Shown here one piece after another: positions 17,592 to 27,592 of a stretch of DNA of 64,000 nucleotides. Position 1 is the stretch's first letter; each line of letters starts with the position of its first letter. A model generated the notes under the pieces. It was given only the letters and a program-made list of their open reading frames with translations, did not search any database and had not been told where the DNA came from. Source of the DNA: Siphonobacter curvatus (GTDB taxonomy: Bacteria; Bacteroidota; Bacteroidia; Cytophagales; Spirosomataceae); the NCBI RefSeq assembly GCF_002943425.1, contig NZ_PTRA01000005.1, forward strand, positions 186,001 to 250,000. The letters run 5' to 3'. A program made the translations under genes and the position numbers.

Positions 17592-19391
17592 ATGCGTATG
17601 AATCAGACACCCATCGATCAACACGGCTTAATCGGAAACATGAATACGGCGGCTCTGGTCTCCTGCAACGGAACCATTGATTTTCTATGCCTGCCCCGGT
17701 TTGATTCACCCACGGTATTTGCCCAACTACTCGACTCGGAAAAGGGCGGTTACTTTTCCATCCGGCCCACGTTTTCGGATTTAACCTACAAGCAGCTTTA
17801 CCTAACGGATACGGCTATACTGGTGACCCGCTTCTTCTCCGATGACGGCATTGCCGAACTGACGGACTTCATGCCCGTGCACGAAGAGGGTTCCCGGATG
17901 ACGGTTATTCGTAAGCTAATGGCCGTACGGGGAAACATCGAGTTTGAAATCCAGTGTAAGCCCCGTTTTTCGTACGGTCGAATCAGCCACGAAGCTCAGA
18001 CGAACGAAATGGGAATCCGGTTTACGGATGCGGACGGTCAGGAGTTACAGTTGTACAGCGAAATTCCGCTGGAGCTATCCGAATCAGACGTCGTATCGCG
18101 ATTTCAACTGGAGGAAGGCAAAACATTATGCTTTATCCTCTGCGAGGAGAGTAAGCTTTGTAAGGAAAGCAAAACGCCCGAATCCAGTATCGCTGACTTA
18201 TGTAAAACGTACTACGACGCCACCCATGCGTTCTGGAAAACCTGGACCCGGCAATCTACCTACAAAGGACGTTGGCGGGAAATCGTGATTCGCTCCGCCA
18301 TTACGCTGAAACTCATGTCCTCACATGAACACGGCTCGGTGGTGGCGGCCCCTACCTTCGGCTTGCCCGAGAGCTTGGGCGGGGAACGCAACTGGGATTA
18401 TCGCTACGCCTGGATACGGGATTCGGCTTTTACGATGTTTGCGTTTCTGAAACTAGGTTTCCTGGATGAGGCCCGCCGCTTTATGGACTGGGTGGAACAG
18501 CATTGCCTCAACGAATCCCTGAAACTCATGTATACCATCGACGGCCAAACGCCGCCGCAGGAAGAGGAACTCAGTCATTTTTCGGGTCATAATGATTCCA
18601 AACCGGTTTTGATTGGGAATGGAGCGGTTACGCAGCGACAAATGGACATTTACGGAGAGCTGATTGATACCATTTATCTTTTCAATAAATACGGCGGCCA
18701 CATTACGTATGAGTTCTGGAAAAAACTCAGCAAGGAAGTCGAATTTGTCTGCGGACACTGGCGACTACCTGATCACGGGATGTGGGAAATTCGAGGCGAA
18801 GAAAAGCAGTTTCTGCATTCGTTTATGATGTGCTGGGTAGCCCTGGATCGGGCCATCCGCATTGGGGACGAACGCTCGTTTCCCTACCCCAGGGAACAGT
18901 GGTATCGGGTACGCGATGAAATCTACGACTTCATTTTTAACGAATTCTGGTGTGAGGAAAAAGAAGCTTTCGTACAGGTTCGCGGCGGACATGCCCTGGA
19001 TGCCTCCGTACTGCTCATGCCTCTGGTTCAGTTCATTACGCCTAATGAACCCCACTGGCAGAAAACCATGTTGGCCATCGAACGCGAACTCAAACTGGAT
19101 GTTCTCATTTACCGGTACCGCAACGAAGAAACGCAGATTGACGGACTAGACGGAGAAGAAGGGACGTTTACAATGTGTTCATTCTGGTTCGTGGAGTGTT
19201 TAACCAAGGGAGGACAGATTGAGCGAGCCAGTAATTTTTTCGAGAAAATTCTTGGCTACGCCAATACCCTAGGCTTGTTTTCGGAACAGTTGAGTAAACG
19301 GGGTGAACAGCTGGGAAATTATCCGCAGGCTTTGACGCACCTCGCTCTGATTACAGCAGCCATTGAACTAGATCGAAATCTGGGAAGCTAA
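17592..19391 (+). CDS. GH15 glucoamylase / trehalase family protein
   Basis: A 599-residue cytosolic protein of the GH15 family, which inverts alpha-glucosides such as dextrins or trehalose. The N-terminal beta-sandwich (HGLIGNMNTAALVSCNGTIDFLCLPRFDSP region, 11-40) leads into an (alpha/alpha)6 barrel with GGERNWDYRYAWIRDSAF near 257. The expected general acid is E399 (HGMWEIRG) and the general base E523 (DGEEGTFTMCSFW). No signal peptide is visible. The start could be the ATG at 17592 or the one two codons later. Actinobacterial members of this cytosolic type are trehalases, so it could break down the trehalose made by the cluster at 0.2-12 kb. Glucoamylase on maltodextrin is an equal alternative. 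Confidence 0.85.
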   Translation: MRMNQTPIDQHGLIGNMNTAALVSCNGTIDFLCLPRFDSPTVFAQLLDSEKGGYFSIRPTFSDLTYKQLYLTDTAILVTRFFSDDGIAELTDFMPVHEEGSRMTVIRKLMAVRGNIEFEIQCKPRFSYGRISHEAQTNEMGIRFTDADGQELQLYSEIPLELSESDVVSRFQLEEGKTLCFILCEESKLCKESKTPESSIADLCKTYYDATHAFWKTWTRQSTYKGRWREIVIRSAITLKLMSSHEHGSVVAAPTFGLPESLGGERNWDYRYAWIRDSAFTMFAFLKLGFLDEARRFMDWVEQHCLNESLKLMYTIDGQTPPQEEELSHFSGHNDSKPVLIGNGAVTQRQMDIYGELIDTIYLFNKYGGHITYEFWKKLSKEVEFVCGHWRLPDHGMWEIRGEEKQFLHSFMMCWVALDRAIRIGDERSFPYPREQWYRVRDEIYDFIFNEFWCEEKEAFVQVRGGHALDASVLLMPLVQFITPNEPHWQKTMLAIERELKLDVLIYRYRNEETQIDGLDGEEGTFTMCSFWFVECLTKGGQIERASNFFEKILGYANTLGLFSEQLSKRGEQLGNYPQALTHLALITAAIELDRNLGS

Positions 19392-19405
19392 CGCACTAGA
19401 AATGG

Positions 19406-19438
19406 ATCAGGCGGCTAGGTAAAGCCTAGTCGCCTGAT
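19406..19438 (+). terminator. Hairpin after the GH15 gene
   Basis: The arms ATCAGGCGGCTAGG (19406-19419) and CCTAGTCGCCTGAT (19425-19438) pair over 14 bp with one G·T and a 5-nt loop. It lies 15 bp past the GH15 stop. No T-run follows, so it is a weaker terminator candidate. Confidence 0.55.
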
Positions 19439-19511
19439 TAACGAGCCGAAGGATTACCCCTCGTATAGCAAACGTACGCCATAGCTAACTTCCGGAAACC
19501 GAGAAAATAAG

Positions 19512-19814
19512 CTAAGCCTCCGGCTGATTTTGTTTCTCTAATGCCTGCCGTAACTGCAGGTTATCCCGCGAAAGCGACTCAATTTGCGATTTCAGAAAGG
19601 CAATCTGGTGTAAAAGGGCATCTACCGTACGTTCCGTTTCCTGCCAGGGAGCGGCCGTGTCTAAGGTATCGGCCTGATGCGAATACGCCCGGCACGTTGA
19701 TGAACAAAACTTGGCCGTGGAGCGGGAGGCAAAAAAGGGCGTACCGCACCACTGGCAGGTTTTTTCGAAGATTTTCGCATTATGCTTGAAGCCTTCTTTG
19801 CTTAAACGGGGCAT
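19512..19814 (-). CDS. Small zinc-finger protein with C-terminal coiled coil
   Basis: A 100-residue protein. Residues about 19-42 have a treble-clef-like CxWCG...FCSSTCR pattern (four cysteines: CQWC and CSSTC), similar to small zinc-binding domains in DNA- or RNA-associated proteins. Residues about 60-95 have heptad character (LLHQIAFLKSQIESLSRDNLQLRQAL), which predicts a coiled coil and so a dimer. I do not recognise a named family. It sits alone between the GH15 and bestrophin genes. Confidence 0.65.
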   Translation of the reverse strand: MPRLSKEGFKHNAKIFEKTCQWCGTPFFASRSTAKFCSSTCRAYSHQADTLDTAAPWQETERTVDALLHQIAFLKSQIESLSRDNLQLRQALEKQNQPEA

Positions 19815-19917
19815 ACGTGTAAAGGTCTGTGAGCCCTAAAGGTACTAAAATTGTCATAACGCCATGGCAACGTTAATTATTTTTCTTTCCCAAGCTGGAT
19901 TTGGCTCCTAGTTTGCC

Positions 19918-20877
19918 TTATAGTACGATTCCTTTTACGGCTGGTTGCGGTTTAGGTAAGTCCTTATCTCCCCAATGTTCTTTTAGATTGGTTTCGATGG
20001 TCAGACTCATGGCCGTCATCGGAATACCTTCCATCCGGTTTTCAAACGGATCCTCGATGCGTTCGCCCAACAGATCCAGCGTCAAAAAGACAAAGGAAAT
20101 AATAACAGAGACGGGCATACTGGCCCAGCCGATCTCCTCGACGAAGACAAAGGGTAGGAGAGAGGCGTGGATAAATACGAAGACGCGGGATGAAAAACTG
20201 TACTGCCGGGGAAAGGGTGTATTCTTAATTCGTTCGCAACGACCCTGGATGTTATTGAATTCAACCAGAATTTCTTCCACTTTGGTAAATCGGTAGTCCG
20301 AGAGCCAGCCTCTTTGGTAAGCTCGTTTCAAATCTTCACCCTGTAAGTTGAGTAGATAATTGGGCGGGTTATTTTTCTTGCAAAACACCTTGTACTCCGA
20401 CGGGGACAGAAAGGATTCGGTATCGGAATATTCATTGCGGTCTTCATACATTTCCTCCAGGTCGGTTTTATTGTAGGGTTGAGGTCGGCGTAAGAATACC
20501 CGCAACGCATGAACGAAAGCAATGTGTCGATAGATCATCCGATGTTGCAGTTCACGCACTTCAGCGGCTTGCTCGGCATCTTCGGGAATAATCATGATCA
20601 GTACTTCCCGAGCCCAAGCCCGACTGTAGTTGACTAACAAGCCCCAAATCTGCCGGGCTTCCCACCAACGATCATACGCATTATTATTCTTGAAGCCCAA
20701 AAAGATAGACAGAGCCGTACTAATAGCGGTGATCGTGGTGAAGGGCAGGTGTAAGTGAAAAAGGTTATAGTAATCGTGCAGTAGATAGACTGTGACTGAA
20801 AGCACCGTGTAATAGATCAGTCCTTTCCAGGTGTAATGGAAAATGACTTTCCATCCAATATTTCGATTAATGAACAT
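19918..20877 (-). CDS. Bestrophin-family anion channel
   Basis: A 319-residue inner-membrane protein of the bacterial bestrophin (RFP-TM, UPF0187) family, channels for chloride or other ions that assemble as pentamers. Typical features are the N-terminal GWKVIFHYTWKGL segment, two early hydrophobic stretches, and FLGFKNNNAYDRWWEARQIWG near residue 65. C-terminal membrane segments lie near 215-265. I chose the ATG at 20875-20877 (MFINRNIGWK) over an upstream TTG that adds eight residues. Bacterial members differ in ion choice, so the ion is not assigned. It is a single gene followed by AT-rich DNA upstream. Confidence 0.85.
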   Translation of the reverse strand: MFINRNIGWKVIFHYTWKGLIYYTVLSVTVYLLHDYYNLFHLHLPFTTITAISTALSIFLGFKNNNAYDRWWEARQIWGLLVNYSRAWAREVLIMIIPEDAEQAAEVRELQHRMIYRHIAFVHALRVFLRRPQPYNKTDLEEMYEDRNEYSDTESFLSPSEYKVFCKKNNPPNYLLNLQGEDLKRAYQRGWLSDYRFTKVEEILVEFNNIQGRCERIKNTPFPRQYSFSSRVFVFIHASLLPFVFVEEIGWASMPVSVIISFVFLTLDLLGERIEDPFENRMEGIPMTAMSLTIETNLKEHWGDKDLPKPQPAVKGIVL

Positions 20878-21217
20878 ACGTTTTAAGGCAAGCGAAGGCA
20901 ACTAAGCTTTATGTAGAATTTTCAGCATTAAAAGATTTAATGCAGGATATTAACGTAAAAAAGAATCAAAAGTTTTTAATACAGGAAGAGTGAAAAAAGT
21001 AAGAGTAATAAAAGGGAAATAGATAGTGTGATTAAGCATAATAGTATAACGGACAAACTAAATCAATAAGATATTATAACGTAATAGAAACGTTATAATG
21101 TTATTTAATAACTTAATCATATCAATACCATTTCTTCCCTCACTATCGAACAATATTTATATACACTAATCATTTAACCCCTTATACTGTACTTTTTTTA
21201 AAGGTTGAATGATTAGT
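20878..21217. other. AT-rich intergenic region with one inverted repeat
   Basis: About 340 bp without a supportable gene, rich in A and T. One perfect inverted repeat is present: ATTATAACG (21073-21081) and CGTTATAAT (21091-21099) with a 9-nt loop. It could be an operator or a weak hairpin. It must also hold the bestrophin promoter, because that gene reads away from it on the minus strand. Confidence 0.45.
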
Positions 21218-21724
21218 TTACCAATTAGCCTGAGTAAATACTACACCCCGATGATCTTCCAATCCAAAGAAAATACGTAGAGCCGTACGGCCTTCTAGAT
21301 CTTTTTCCCAAACGTAACGGTATTGCTTTCGAGCGGCGGCGATCTCCGTAGCATTTGCTGGCCTTTTGAAGTTTTTGCCGGCATAGCAACTATACTCACC
21401 CCGGTAGGTTCCTTGTTGAGGCGTAAGGGTGAAAGTCTGATCGCCCAGCTGCATTTTACCTTTCCAATACGTGTAGGAACTGGTGCTGCAATTGTAGTAG
21501 GTTGCCGAATTTAAAACGTACATTTCGAACGTACCATTAGCCTGTAGATGCAAAGCCATCGCTTGCTCGTTGGCAGCTCCTTTGTAACTGCCGTCGGTTC
21601 CCCAAAAGCTGCTTGGAGAAAAGCGGCCGTAACTCCATTTTCCCGTCGGTGGCAAACTGGCCCCTAGTGTTGTCGTACTGAAAACAAATACCAGTATCAA
21701 AAGCTGTTTGAACGAAAAAATCAT
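21218..21724 (-). CDS. Secreted hypothetical protein
   Basis: A 168-residue protein with an N-terminal hydrophobic stretch (LLILVFVFSTTTLGA) that looks like a signal peptide cut near residue 21. The remainder is rich in aromatic residues and beta-prone, with three cysteines near the middle (YYNCSTSSY and EYSCYAG). I recognise no family. The layout resembles small periplasmic proteins of Bacteroidota in which an AMALHLQANGTFEMYVLN stretch forms a beta sheet, but this is only a likeness. The ATG is at 21722-21724 and the gene stands alone. Confidence 0.6.
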   Translation of the reverse strand: MIFSFKQLLILVFVFSTTTLGASLPPTGKWSYGRFSPSSFWGTDGSYKGAANEQAMALHLQANGTFEMYVLNSATYYNCSTSSYTYWKGKMQLGDQTFTLTPQQGTYRGEYSCYAGKNFKRPANATEIAAARKQYRYVWEKDLEGRTALRIFFGLEDHRGVVFTQANW

Positions 21725-21933
21725 AAGGATTGATTGAAGGAAAACGTTTGTTTTGAATGCAACCTAGAACAACCGCTAACCATTACCCAGTCCTATCCGC
21801 TTCAGCTGTCTGGAATTACGGCTGAATTCAATCGATTTTAGGTTGAATTGTACGCTTGATGGTACCAGAAACTTTCCTTACTATTAATAACGCCCCCGTC
21901 TAATCTATTGGTTTGGAGCAAAAATTGACTCGT

Positions 21934-22851
21934 ATGAAATCTTACTGGTTAGCTATGTTTTTAACGCTGTTTCTGCAACCGGTACTGGCCCAGAAGAAGA
22001 TCTGCATCACAATCGATGATTTGCCGGGCGTGGCTTATCATCCACTTACGGCGGCAGATCAGGATTTACTCACGCAACAATTGCTTGCACCGCTGCAAGA
22101 ATACCGCGTTCCTGCCGTAGGGTTTGTTATTGGCAATCAGTTAGTAAGCAATCAGCAGATTGATCCGGGAAAACGAGCTCTTTTACAACGGTGGTTGGAG
22201 GCCGGTATGGAACTGGGTAATCACACCTTCGCTCACCGGGGCTTCAATGCGATTTCTGCACAGGCTTATCAACGGGATGTCTGGGAAGCCGATGCCTTGT
22301 TACGTCCCTGGTTAATTCAGCAAAATCAACCCTTGCGGTACTTCCGTCATCCGTATTTACAACGCGGTGATACGCTGGCTAAACGCGATTCGCTAGTTTC
22401 CTATCTAGCTCAATTACATTATCAGGAAGCCCCCGTAACCATTGATAACGGGGATTACCTATTTTCAAAAGCTTACGAAAAAGCGGGTTCAGCTGATTCA
22501 ATTGGGCAGCAGTACGTGCACTATATGCTAGCCGTAGTGGACTACTATGAATCACAAACCCAGGCTTTATTTCACCGACCAATAGCCCAGATTCTGGGCA
22601 TCCATGCCAATCCGATCAATGCTCGTTATTTAAGCGTTTTGTTGGCAAGTCTGCGGGAGCGGGGTTACCAGTTTATTTCCCTTGCGGACGCGTTACAGGA
22701 TTCTGCTTACCAAATGGCGGATAACTACGTTGGCGAAGCCGGTATTTCCTGGATTCATCGCTGGGCCCTGAGCCAGGGTAAAAAAGGAGCTTTTTTCAAG
22801 GGCGAACCAGAGGTGCCCGTGGCCATTGCAGCACTTGCCGAGGCAAAATGA
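21934..22851 (+). CDS. Secreted polysaccharide deacetylase (NodB domain)
   Basis: A 305-residue protein with a signal peptide (WLAMFLTLFLQPVLAQ). The NodB homology domain follows. Motif 1 is ITIDDLPG with D28 and D29, motif 2 is H97-TFA-H101 (metal ligands), and motif 3 is FRHPYL. These enzymes remove N- or O-acetyl groups from chitin, peptidoglycan or exopolysaccharide with a divalent metal. The C-terminal third carries ILGIHANPINARYLSVLLASL, usual for this branch. I chose the ATG at 21934 over an upstream TTG that adds seven residues before the signal peptide. The substrate is not predictable. Confidence 0.85.
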   Translation: MKSYWLAMFLTLFLQPVLAQKKICITIDDLPGVAYHPLTAADQDLLTQQLLAPLQEYRVPAVGFVIGNQLVSNQQIDPGKRALLQRWLEAGMELGNHTFAHRGFNAISAQAYQRDVWEADALLRPWLIQQNQPLRYFRHPYLQRGDTLAKRDSLVSYLAQLHYQEAPVTIDNGDYLFSKAYEKAGSADSIGQQYVHYMLAVVDYYESQTQALFHRPIAQILGIHANPINARYLSVLLASLRERGYQFISLADALQDSAYQMADNYVGEAGISWIHRWALSQGKKGAFFKGEPEVPVAIAALAEAK

Positions 22852-23142
22852 ATCAATATAACTTTTCACACTTTATCCAATCCGAGTTTCAGTTTTATCC
22901 AAATCCGCTATACTGACCTTAGATTTCTTTAGTTGTAAGCTAGAAAGGGTGGGATAGGGTCAAATTGGTAGGAAAGAGTTAAAGATTAACTTCACAACTA
23001 TTTAACATAAGGTCAATTATATAACAAATTATAGTATTCTAAATAATTCCTATTCGCTGTCTCTTTTAAACTTGTATATCTGCTACTCGTATCTTTACCC
23101 AGTTTATATCGTATTGCCTTTATGCGTTAACAGACCTTCTGC

Positions 23143-24252
23143 ATGCGACCCTTTATTCTTATCCTGGCTATCCTAACAAGCATCAACGCGTGGGCTCAGG
23201 AATCGGATTTTGATCGAGAAATGCTCGTACAGATGAAGCGTTTGCAACTACCGGGTCTGGCCGTTGCGAAGGTGGAAGCGGGTAAAGTCGCCTGGTCCGG
23301 TTACTACGGCTATCAGAATCTGGAACAGCAGATTCCGGTTTCTGCTCAAACCGTTTTTCACATTGCTTCCCTAAGCAAAACCATCACGGCAGCAGCCCTT
23401 ATGCAGCTCAGCGGACGGGGTTATTTTTCACTGGATGACGCCATTAACCGCTTTTTACCGTTTTCAGTGAAAAACCCACATCGGCCTAATCAACCTATCA
23501 CTTTTCGCCATTTACTACGGCATCGATCTTCCATTCATGATAATCTGGATTATCTGCTGCCTTTTTGGGAAGCAGCGTATCAAGGTCCGCCCCTTGACTT
23601 AGAACCTTTCTTACGAAACTATCTGACTACCCAAGGCACCCACTATCACCCCGAAAAGAACTTCATTCCGGCAACTCCGGGCAGTACGTTTGATTATTCA
23701 AACATGGGGTATGCTCTCTTGGGCTACTTGGTAGAACAAATCTCGAAAATGCCCTTTGATGCCTACTGTCAAAAAAACTTGTTCGCACCGCTGGGCATGA
23801 ACCAAACCGCCTGGTTTCCTAAACAGTTGGATGCTCATACACTGGCAACGCCCTACGTATTCTCTGACTCCTTACAAGCCTATCTACCGCAATCGCAACG
23901 TACGTTTCCCGATTATCCAGCTGGCCAATTACGTTGTAGTCTGGACGATCTCGCTACATTTCTGATCGGCTGGACTAGTGATGGTACTTTTCAGGGGAAA
24001 ACCATTATTGACAGCGGAGCCGTGCAAACACTTACCCCGAAAGATATGAGTCTGGGTTTTCACACCTGGTTTATGTATATATTCAATACCGAAACGCCGA
24101 TGTACAGTCACAATGGCCATGAACCCGGTGTATCCACGTATATGCTGTATGACCCCTTCTCAAAAAAGGGTTTAATTATTTTATCCAATGGTGATCTCAC
24201 GTCTTACACCGATTGGCGGAAGCTAATCGACCTTTGCTATCGAAGGCCTTAG
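23143..24252 (+). CDS. Secreted serine hydrolase of the beta-lactamase / DD-peptidase family
   Basis: A 369-residue protein with a signal peptide (LILAILTSINAWAQ). It belongs to the class C beta-lactamase-like serine hydrolases. The active-site S76-L-S-K79 (IASLSKTITAAAL) and Y185-S-N187 (FDYSNMGYAL) are visible, and the third motif is replaced by the HNGHEPG type common in esterases and peptidases of this group. Such proteins act as esterases, D-aminopeptidases or peptidoglycan hydrolases more often than as true beta-lactamases. It acts in the periplasm. It is not in an obvious operon. Confidence 0.85.
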   Translation: MRPFILILAILTSINAWAQESDFDREMLVQMKRLQLPGLAVAKVEAGKVAWSGYYGYQNLEQQIPVSAQTVFHIASLSKTITAAALMQLSGRGYFSLDDAINRFLPFSVKNPHRPNQPITFRHLLRHRSSIHDNLDYLLPFWEAAYQGPPLDLEPFLRNYLTTQGTHYHPEKNFIPATPGSTFDYSNMGYALLGYLVEQISKMPFDAYCQKNLFAPLGMNQTAWFPKQLDAHTLATPYVFSDSLQAYLPQSQRTFPDYPAGQLRCSLDDLATFLIGWTSDGTFQGKTIIDSGAVQTLTPKDMSLGFHTWFMYIFNTETPMYSHNGHEPGVSTYMLYDPFSKKGLIILSNGDLTSYTDWRKLIDLCYRRP

Positions 24253-24528
24253 TGGGTACTAGAGGTTTGAACCACCACTCGTGGTAAGCAAACCCAATCC
24301 ATTCCCAAAGCACTCGCCAAATACTTCCTTTTTTAGTCCCTAACTAGTTTTCTTTTATCCGTATATATTCTATCCTCAATACCTATACGCCCTTACTGGA
24401 GGGAGAGGTTAGAATTGTATCAGTATTCGCGAAACGCAAGCCTAAGATTCCATCGACTTTCGAACAATTTTGCAAAGGTTCTCCGGTCGAATACGGGTTT
24501 GCCAGTCATTTATAATGCGTACTGATTC

Positions 24529-26883
24529 ATGAAAAGATTCCTATTCGCTGCGGCTATCCTTTTGGGCAAGGCTACTGTGCCGGTGTGTGGCCAGTCCATC
24601 ATGCCCGAACGAACGAATGCTAAGATAAAAGTTCAGCCCGTCGTACCGATCCGGGCATACGGCTTCCCGTTGAGTCAAGTCCAACTACTCGACAGTCCTT
24701 TCCGCCAGGCCATGCAGGCCGATGTCGCTTTCCTGAAAGACCTGGAAGCAGACCGGCTGTTAGCGGACTTTCGAAGCCATTCGGGCCTCAAACCCAAAGC
24801 CGAAAAGTACGGAGGCTGGGAATCTTCCGGACTGGCGGGCCATACGCTGGGCCATTACCTGTCGGCCTGTGCCATGCATTACGCCAGCAGTAAAGACCCG
24901 GAATATCTCAAGCGGGTAAATTACATCGTGGATGAATTGGCGGAATGCCAGAAAGCCCGTAAAACGGGATACATCGGAGCTATTCCTAAAGAAGATACGG
25001 TTTTTGCGGAAGTCGCTCGCGGCGATATCCGCTCCCGGGGTTTTGACCTCAACGGAGCCTGGTCACCCTGGTATACGGTGCATAAAGTCATGGCGGGTTT
25101 GCTAGATGCGTACCTGTATTGCGACAATGCGAAAGCACTCACTATCAATGTCGGGATGGCGAATTGGGTTGATCAAACGCTGAAAAACCTCAACGACGAG
25201 CAGATTCAGAAAATGCTGTTATGTGAATACGGCGGCATGAATGATGTACTGGTGAATACCTACGCTCTGACGAAGAACAAGAAGTTTCTGGATCTCTCCT
25301 ACAAATTTCATGACCGCTGGATTCTGGATTCGCTGGCCCATCACAAAGACATTCTCCCCGGCAAGCATTCCAATACCCAAATTCCCAAGCTGATTGGTAC
25401 GGTTCGTCGCTATCAGCTAACCGGAAAGAAAGAAGACCTGGAAAGTGCTTCTTTCTTCTGGAATACCGTAGTCAACCATCACTCCTACGCGACCGGTGGT
25501 AACAGCAATTACGAGTATCTGAGCACCCCCGATCAACTTAACGACAAGCTGACGGAGAATACGATGGAAACCTGCAACACCTACAACATGCTGAAACTCA
25601 CCCGGCATTTGTTCGCCCTGCAACCTTCGGCGACGTTCATGGACTACTACGAACGCGGCCTGTACAACCACATTCTGGCCTCGCAAAACCATACCACGGG
25701 TATGATGTGTTACTTCGTTCCCCTGCGAATGGGGGCCCGGAAGCCGTTTAGCAGTCGGTACGACGATTTCACCTGCTGCGTGGGTTCGGGCATGGAAAAC
25801 CATACGAAGTACAACGAAAGCATTTATTTTCAGGGAAATGACGGCAGTTTGTACGTCAATCTATTCATCCCCTCCAAACTCAATTGGGCTGAAAAAGGGC
25901 TGGGCGTAACTTTACAAACTACCCTCCCCGCCGACTCTACCCTATCGCTGAGCTTTACTACTCGCAAAGCCGTTTCGCTGCCCGTACGTATCCGCAAACC
26001 CCATTGGGCTACGGAAGCCGTGGTACTATTGAATGGCAAATTGCTTTCGCAGGTCAACGAAGAAGCGGGATATCTAGTGATTGACCGAACCTGGAAAACG
26101 GGCGATGTACTCGAACTCAAACTACCCACGCAACTATATTCGGTAGCCATGCCCGATAATCCGGATCGGAAGGCGTATTTCTACGGTCCACTGATTCTGG
26201 CGGGCAATCTGGGCCCCAAGGAAATTGATCCCGCTCAGGGCGTACCCGTTTTTGTCAGCAATGACCCCAATCCCAACCACTGGATCAAGGCTACGGGTCG
26301 GCCCCTGGAATTTCAGACGACGGCCCTGGGAAAAGAAGGTACGGTGACCTTACAGCCATTTTATGCTCTTCAGGATGATCATTACAGTGTTTATTGGGAT
26401 GTATTCAACAGCCAGACGTGGAAGCAGCAGCAGAAACGCTACGAAGAGCAACGCCGCCAGGCTCGTGAACTGGAGCTTCGCACGGTAGACAACCTTCGCG
26501 TGGGTGAAATGCAGCCCGAACGCGATCACGACTTTTCCGGCGACAAGCTGGAAACGGGTGAGTCGCATACGCGAAAATTCCGGGTAGCCAATGAGGGGGG
26601 TAGCTTTCAATTCACCATGAAAGTTGCTCCTGATGCGAAAAATACGCTGATTGCTACGTACTGGGGCATGGATAACCGCGGTCGCCAGTTTGACATTCTG
26701 GTAGATGGCAAAAAGCTCAGCAGCGAGGATCTTAACCAATACAAAGAGAGCCGTTTCTATGATATTTCCTACGCGTTGCCTACTGAAATGACTAGCGGCA
26801 AAACGTCCGTAGTTCTTACTTTCCAGGCTAAAAAAGGCAATCAGGCGGGGCCGGTGTATGGTATTCGAATGCTCAAGGAGTAG
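24529..26883 (+). CDS. GH127 beta-L-arabinofuranosidase
   Basis: A 784-residue exported protein with an N-terminal signal peptide ending near CGQS. The (alpha/alpha)6 barrel of GH127 (DUF1680) covers about 45-430. The zinc and catalytic set known from Bifidobacterium HypBA1 is conserved: E347 and C349 (TMETCNTYNM), and C416-C417 (DDFTCCVGSG), where one cysteine is the nucleophile. A beta-sandwich follows, then a C-terminal beta-rich domain (about 660-784) with DFSGDKLETGES and GRQFDILVDGKKL, a type seen after GH127 in Bacteroidota. It releases L-arabinofuranose from plant glycans or glycoproteins. No SusC/D pair or transporter is nearby, so it is not part of a visible utilisation locus. Confidence 0.9.
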   Translation: MKRFLFAAAILLGKATVPVCGQSIMPERTNAKIKVQPVVPIRAYGFPLSQVQLLDSPFRQAMQADVAFLKDLEADRLLADFRSHSGLKPKAEKYGGWESSGLAGHTLGHYLSACAMHYASSKDPEYLKRVNYIVDELAECQKARKTGYIGAIPKEDTVFAEVARGDIRSRGFDLNGAWSPWYTVHKVMAGLLDAYLYCDNAKALTINVGMANWVDQTLKNLNDEQIQKMLLCEYGGMNDVLVNTYALTKNKKFLDLSYKFHDRWILDSLAHHKDILPGKHSNTQIPKLIGTVRRYQLTGKKEDLESASFFWNTVVNHHSYATGGNSNYEYLSTPDQLNDKLTENTMETCNTYNMLKLTRHLFALQPSATFMDYYERGLYNHILASQNHTTGMMCYFVPLRMGARKPFSSRYDDFTCCVGSGMENHTKYNESIYFQGNDGSLYVNLFIPSKLNWAEKGLGVTLQTTLPADSTLSLSFTTRKAVSLPVRIRKPHWATEAVVLLNGKLLSQVNEEAGYLVIDRTWKTGDVLELKLPTQLYSVAMPDNPDRKAYFYGPLILAGNLGPKEIDPAQGVPVFVSNDPNPNHWIKATGRPLEFQTTALGKEGTVTLQPFYALQDDHYSVYWDVFNSQTWKQQQKRYEEQRRQARELELRTVDNLRVGEMQPERDHDFSGDKLETGESHTRKFRVANEGGSFQFTMKVAPDAKNTLIATYWGMDNRGRQFDILVDGKKLSSEDLNQYKESRFYDISYALPTEMTSGKTSVVLTFQAKKGNQAGPVYGIRMLKE

Positions 26884-26928
26884 AGAAATCTAAGTCCGGC
26901 ATCTTACTAGGACCACGAGGGTTTAAAA

Positions 26929-26962
26929 GGTAGAGGCAAAGCGATAAAACGAAGCCTCTACC
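26929..26962. terminator. Hairpin between convergent genes
   Basis: GGTAGAGGC (26929-26937) and GCCTCTACC (26954-26962) pair perfectly over 9 bp with a 16-nt loop. It lies between the convergent GH127 and DUF4256 genes. No long T-run is present on either side, so termination strength is uncertain. Confidence 0.5.
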
Positions 26963-26974
26963 CTCCCCCAAACT

Positions 26975-27541
26975 TTATATCCGCAGCAAACCCCGAAAGC
27001 CCCGAGCCGCATAGTACGACTCAGCTCCGTTGTGGTAGACAAAGACCTGCCCGTAGCGGCGATCCGCAAACAGGGCCCCGCCGAGATTCCGGATTTCGTC
27101 GGGGGTTTTTATCCAGCTGGACGTTTTTTGATCGAATGCTCCGTATTTTTGAAGCTCCCGATAGTCTTCTTCCGTCAATAGTTCAATGCCCATCGCTGCC
27201 GCCAGATCGAGAGCACTATCCTCAGGTTTATATTCTTTCCTCGCATCCAGTGCTTTCCGATCATAACATAGACTGCGACGACCTTTGGGACTTTCGGGGG
27301 CACAATCGTAAAAAAGGATTTCTCCCGTCTTTGCATCCTGAGCCAGTACGTCAGGTTCTCCGCCCGTTTCTTCCATCAACTGAAGCGACCAGAGTTTTTC
27401 GGGATAGGCTTCCAGTCGGGCTTGTACGGTAGGCCATTCAAGGCCTGAGTGGCGTTGTTGGTTTTTCGCAAAACGAGCCTTCAGCGTGTTTAATAAGGCT
27501 TCCTGCTCTTCAGCAGACAAAGATTTAGAGGAATTATTCAT
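26975..27541 (-). CDS. DUF4256 family protein
   Basis: A 188-residue soluble protein that matches the DUF4256 family over its whole length. Hallmarks are GGEPDVLAQD, DCAPESPKGRRSLCYDR, AMGIELLTEE, TSSWIKTPDEIR, and the end VYHNGAESYYAARGFRG. The function is unknown. I chose the ATG at 27539-27541 over a GTG eight codons upstream. It lies 51 bp after the SRPBCC gene on the same strand and may be the third gene of the arsR-SRPBCC unit. Confidence 0.85.
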   Translation of the reverse strand: MNNSSKSLSAEEQEALLNTLKARFAKNQQRHSGLEWPTVQARLEAYPEKLWSLQLMEETGGEPDVLAQDAKTGEILFYDCAPESPKGRRSLCYDRKALDARKEYKPEDSALDLAAAMGIELLTEEDYRELQKYGAFDQKTSSWIKTPDEIRNLGGALFADRRYGQVFVYHNGAESYYAARGFRGLLRI

Positions 27542-27592
27542 CACCGTTGTAAGGTTAAGTTTCACAGATACGCAGGCGTTCGCCTGTTCTAC

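Noticed and set aside
23143-24252. Annotation as a true class C beta-lactamase
   Set aside because: SxxK and YxN are present, but the KTG motif is replaced by HxG, so an esterase or peptidase is more likely.
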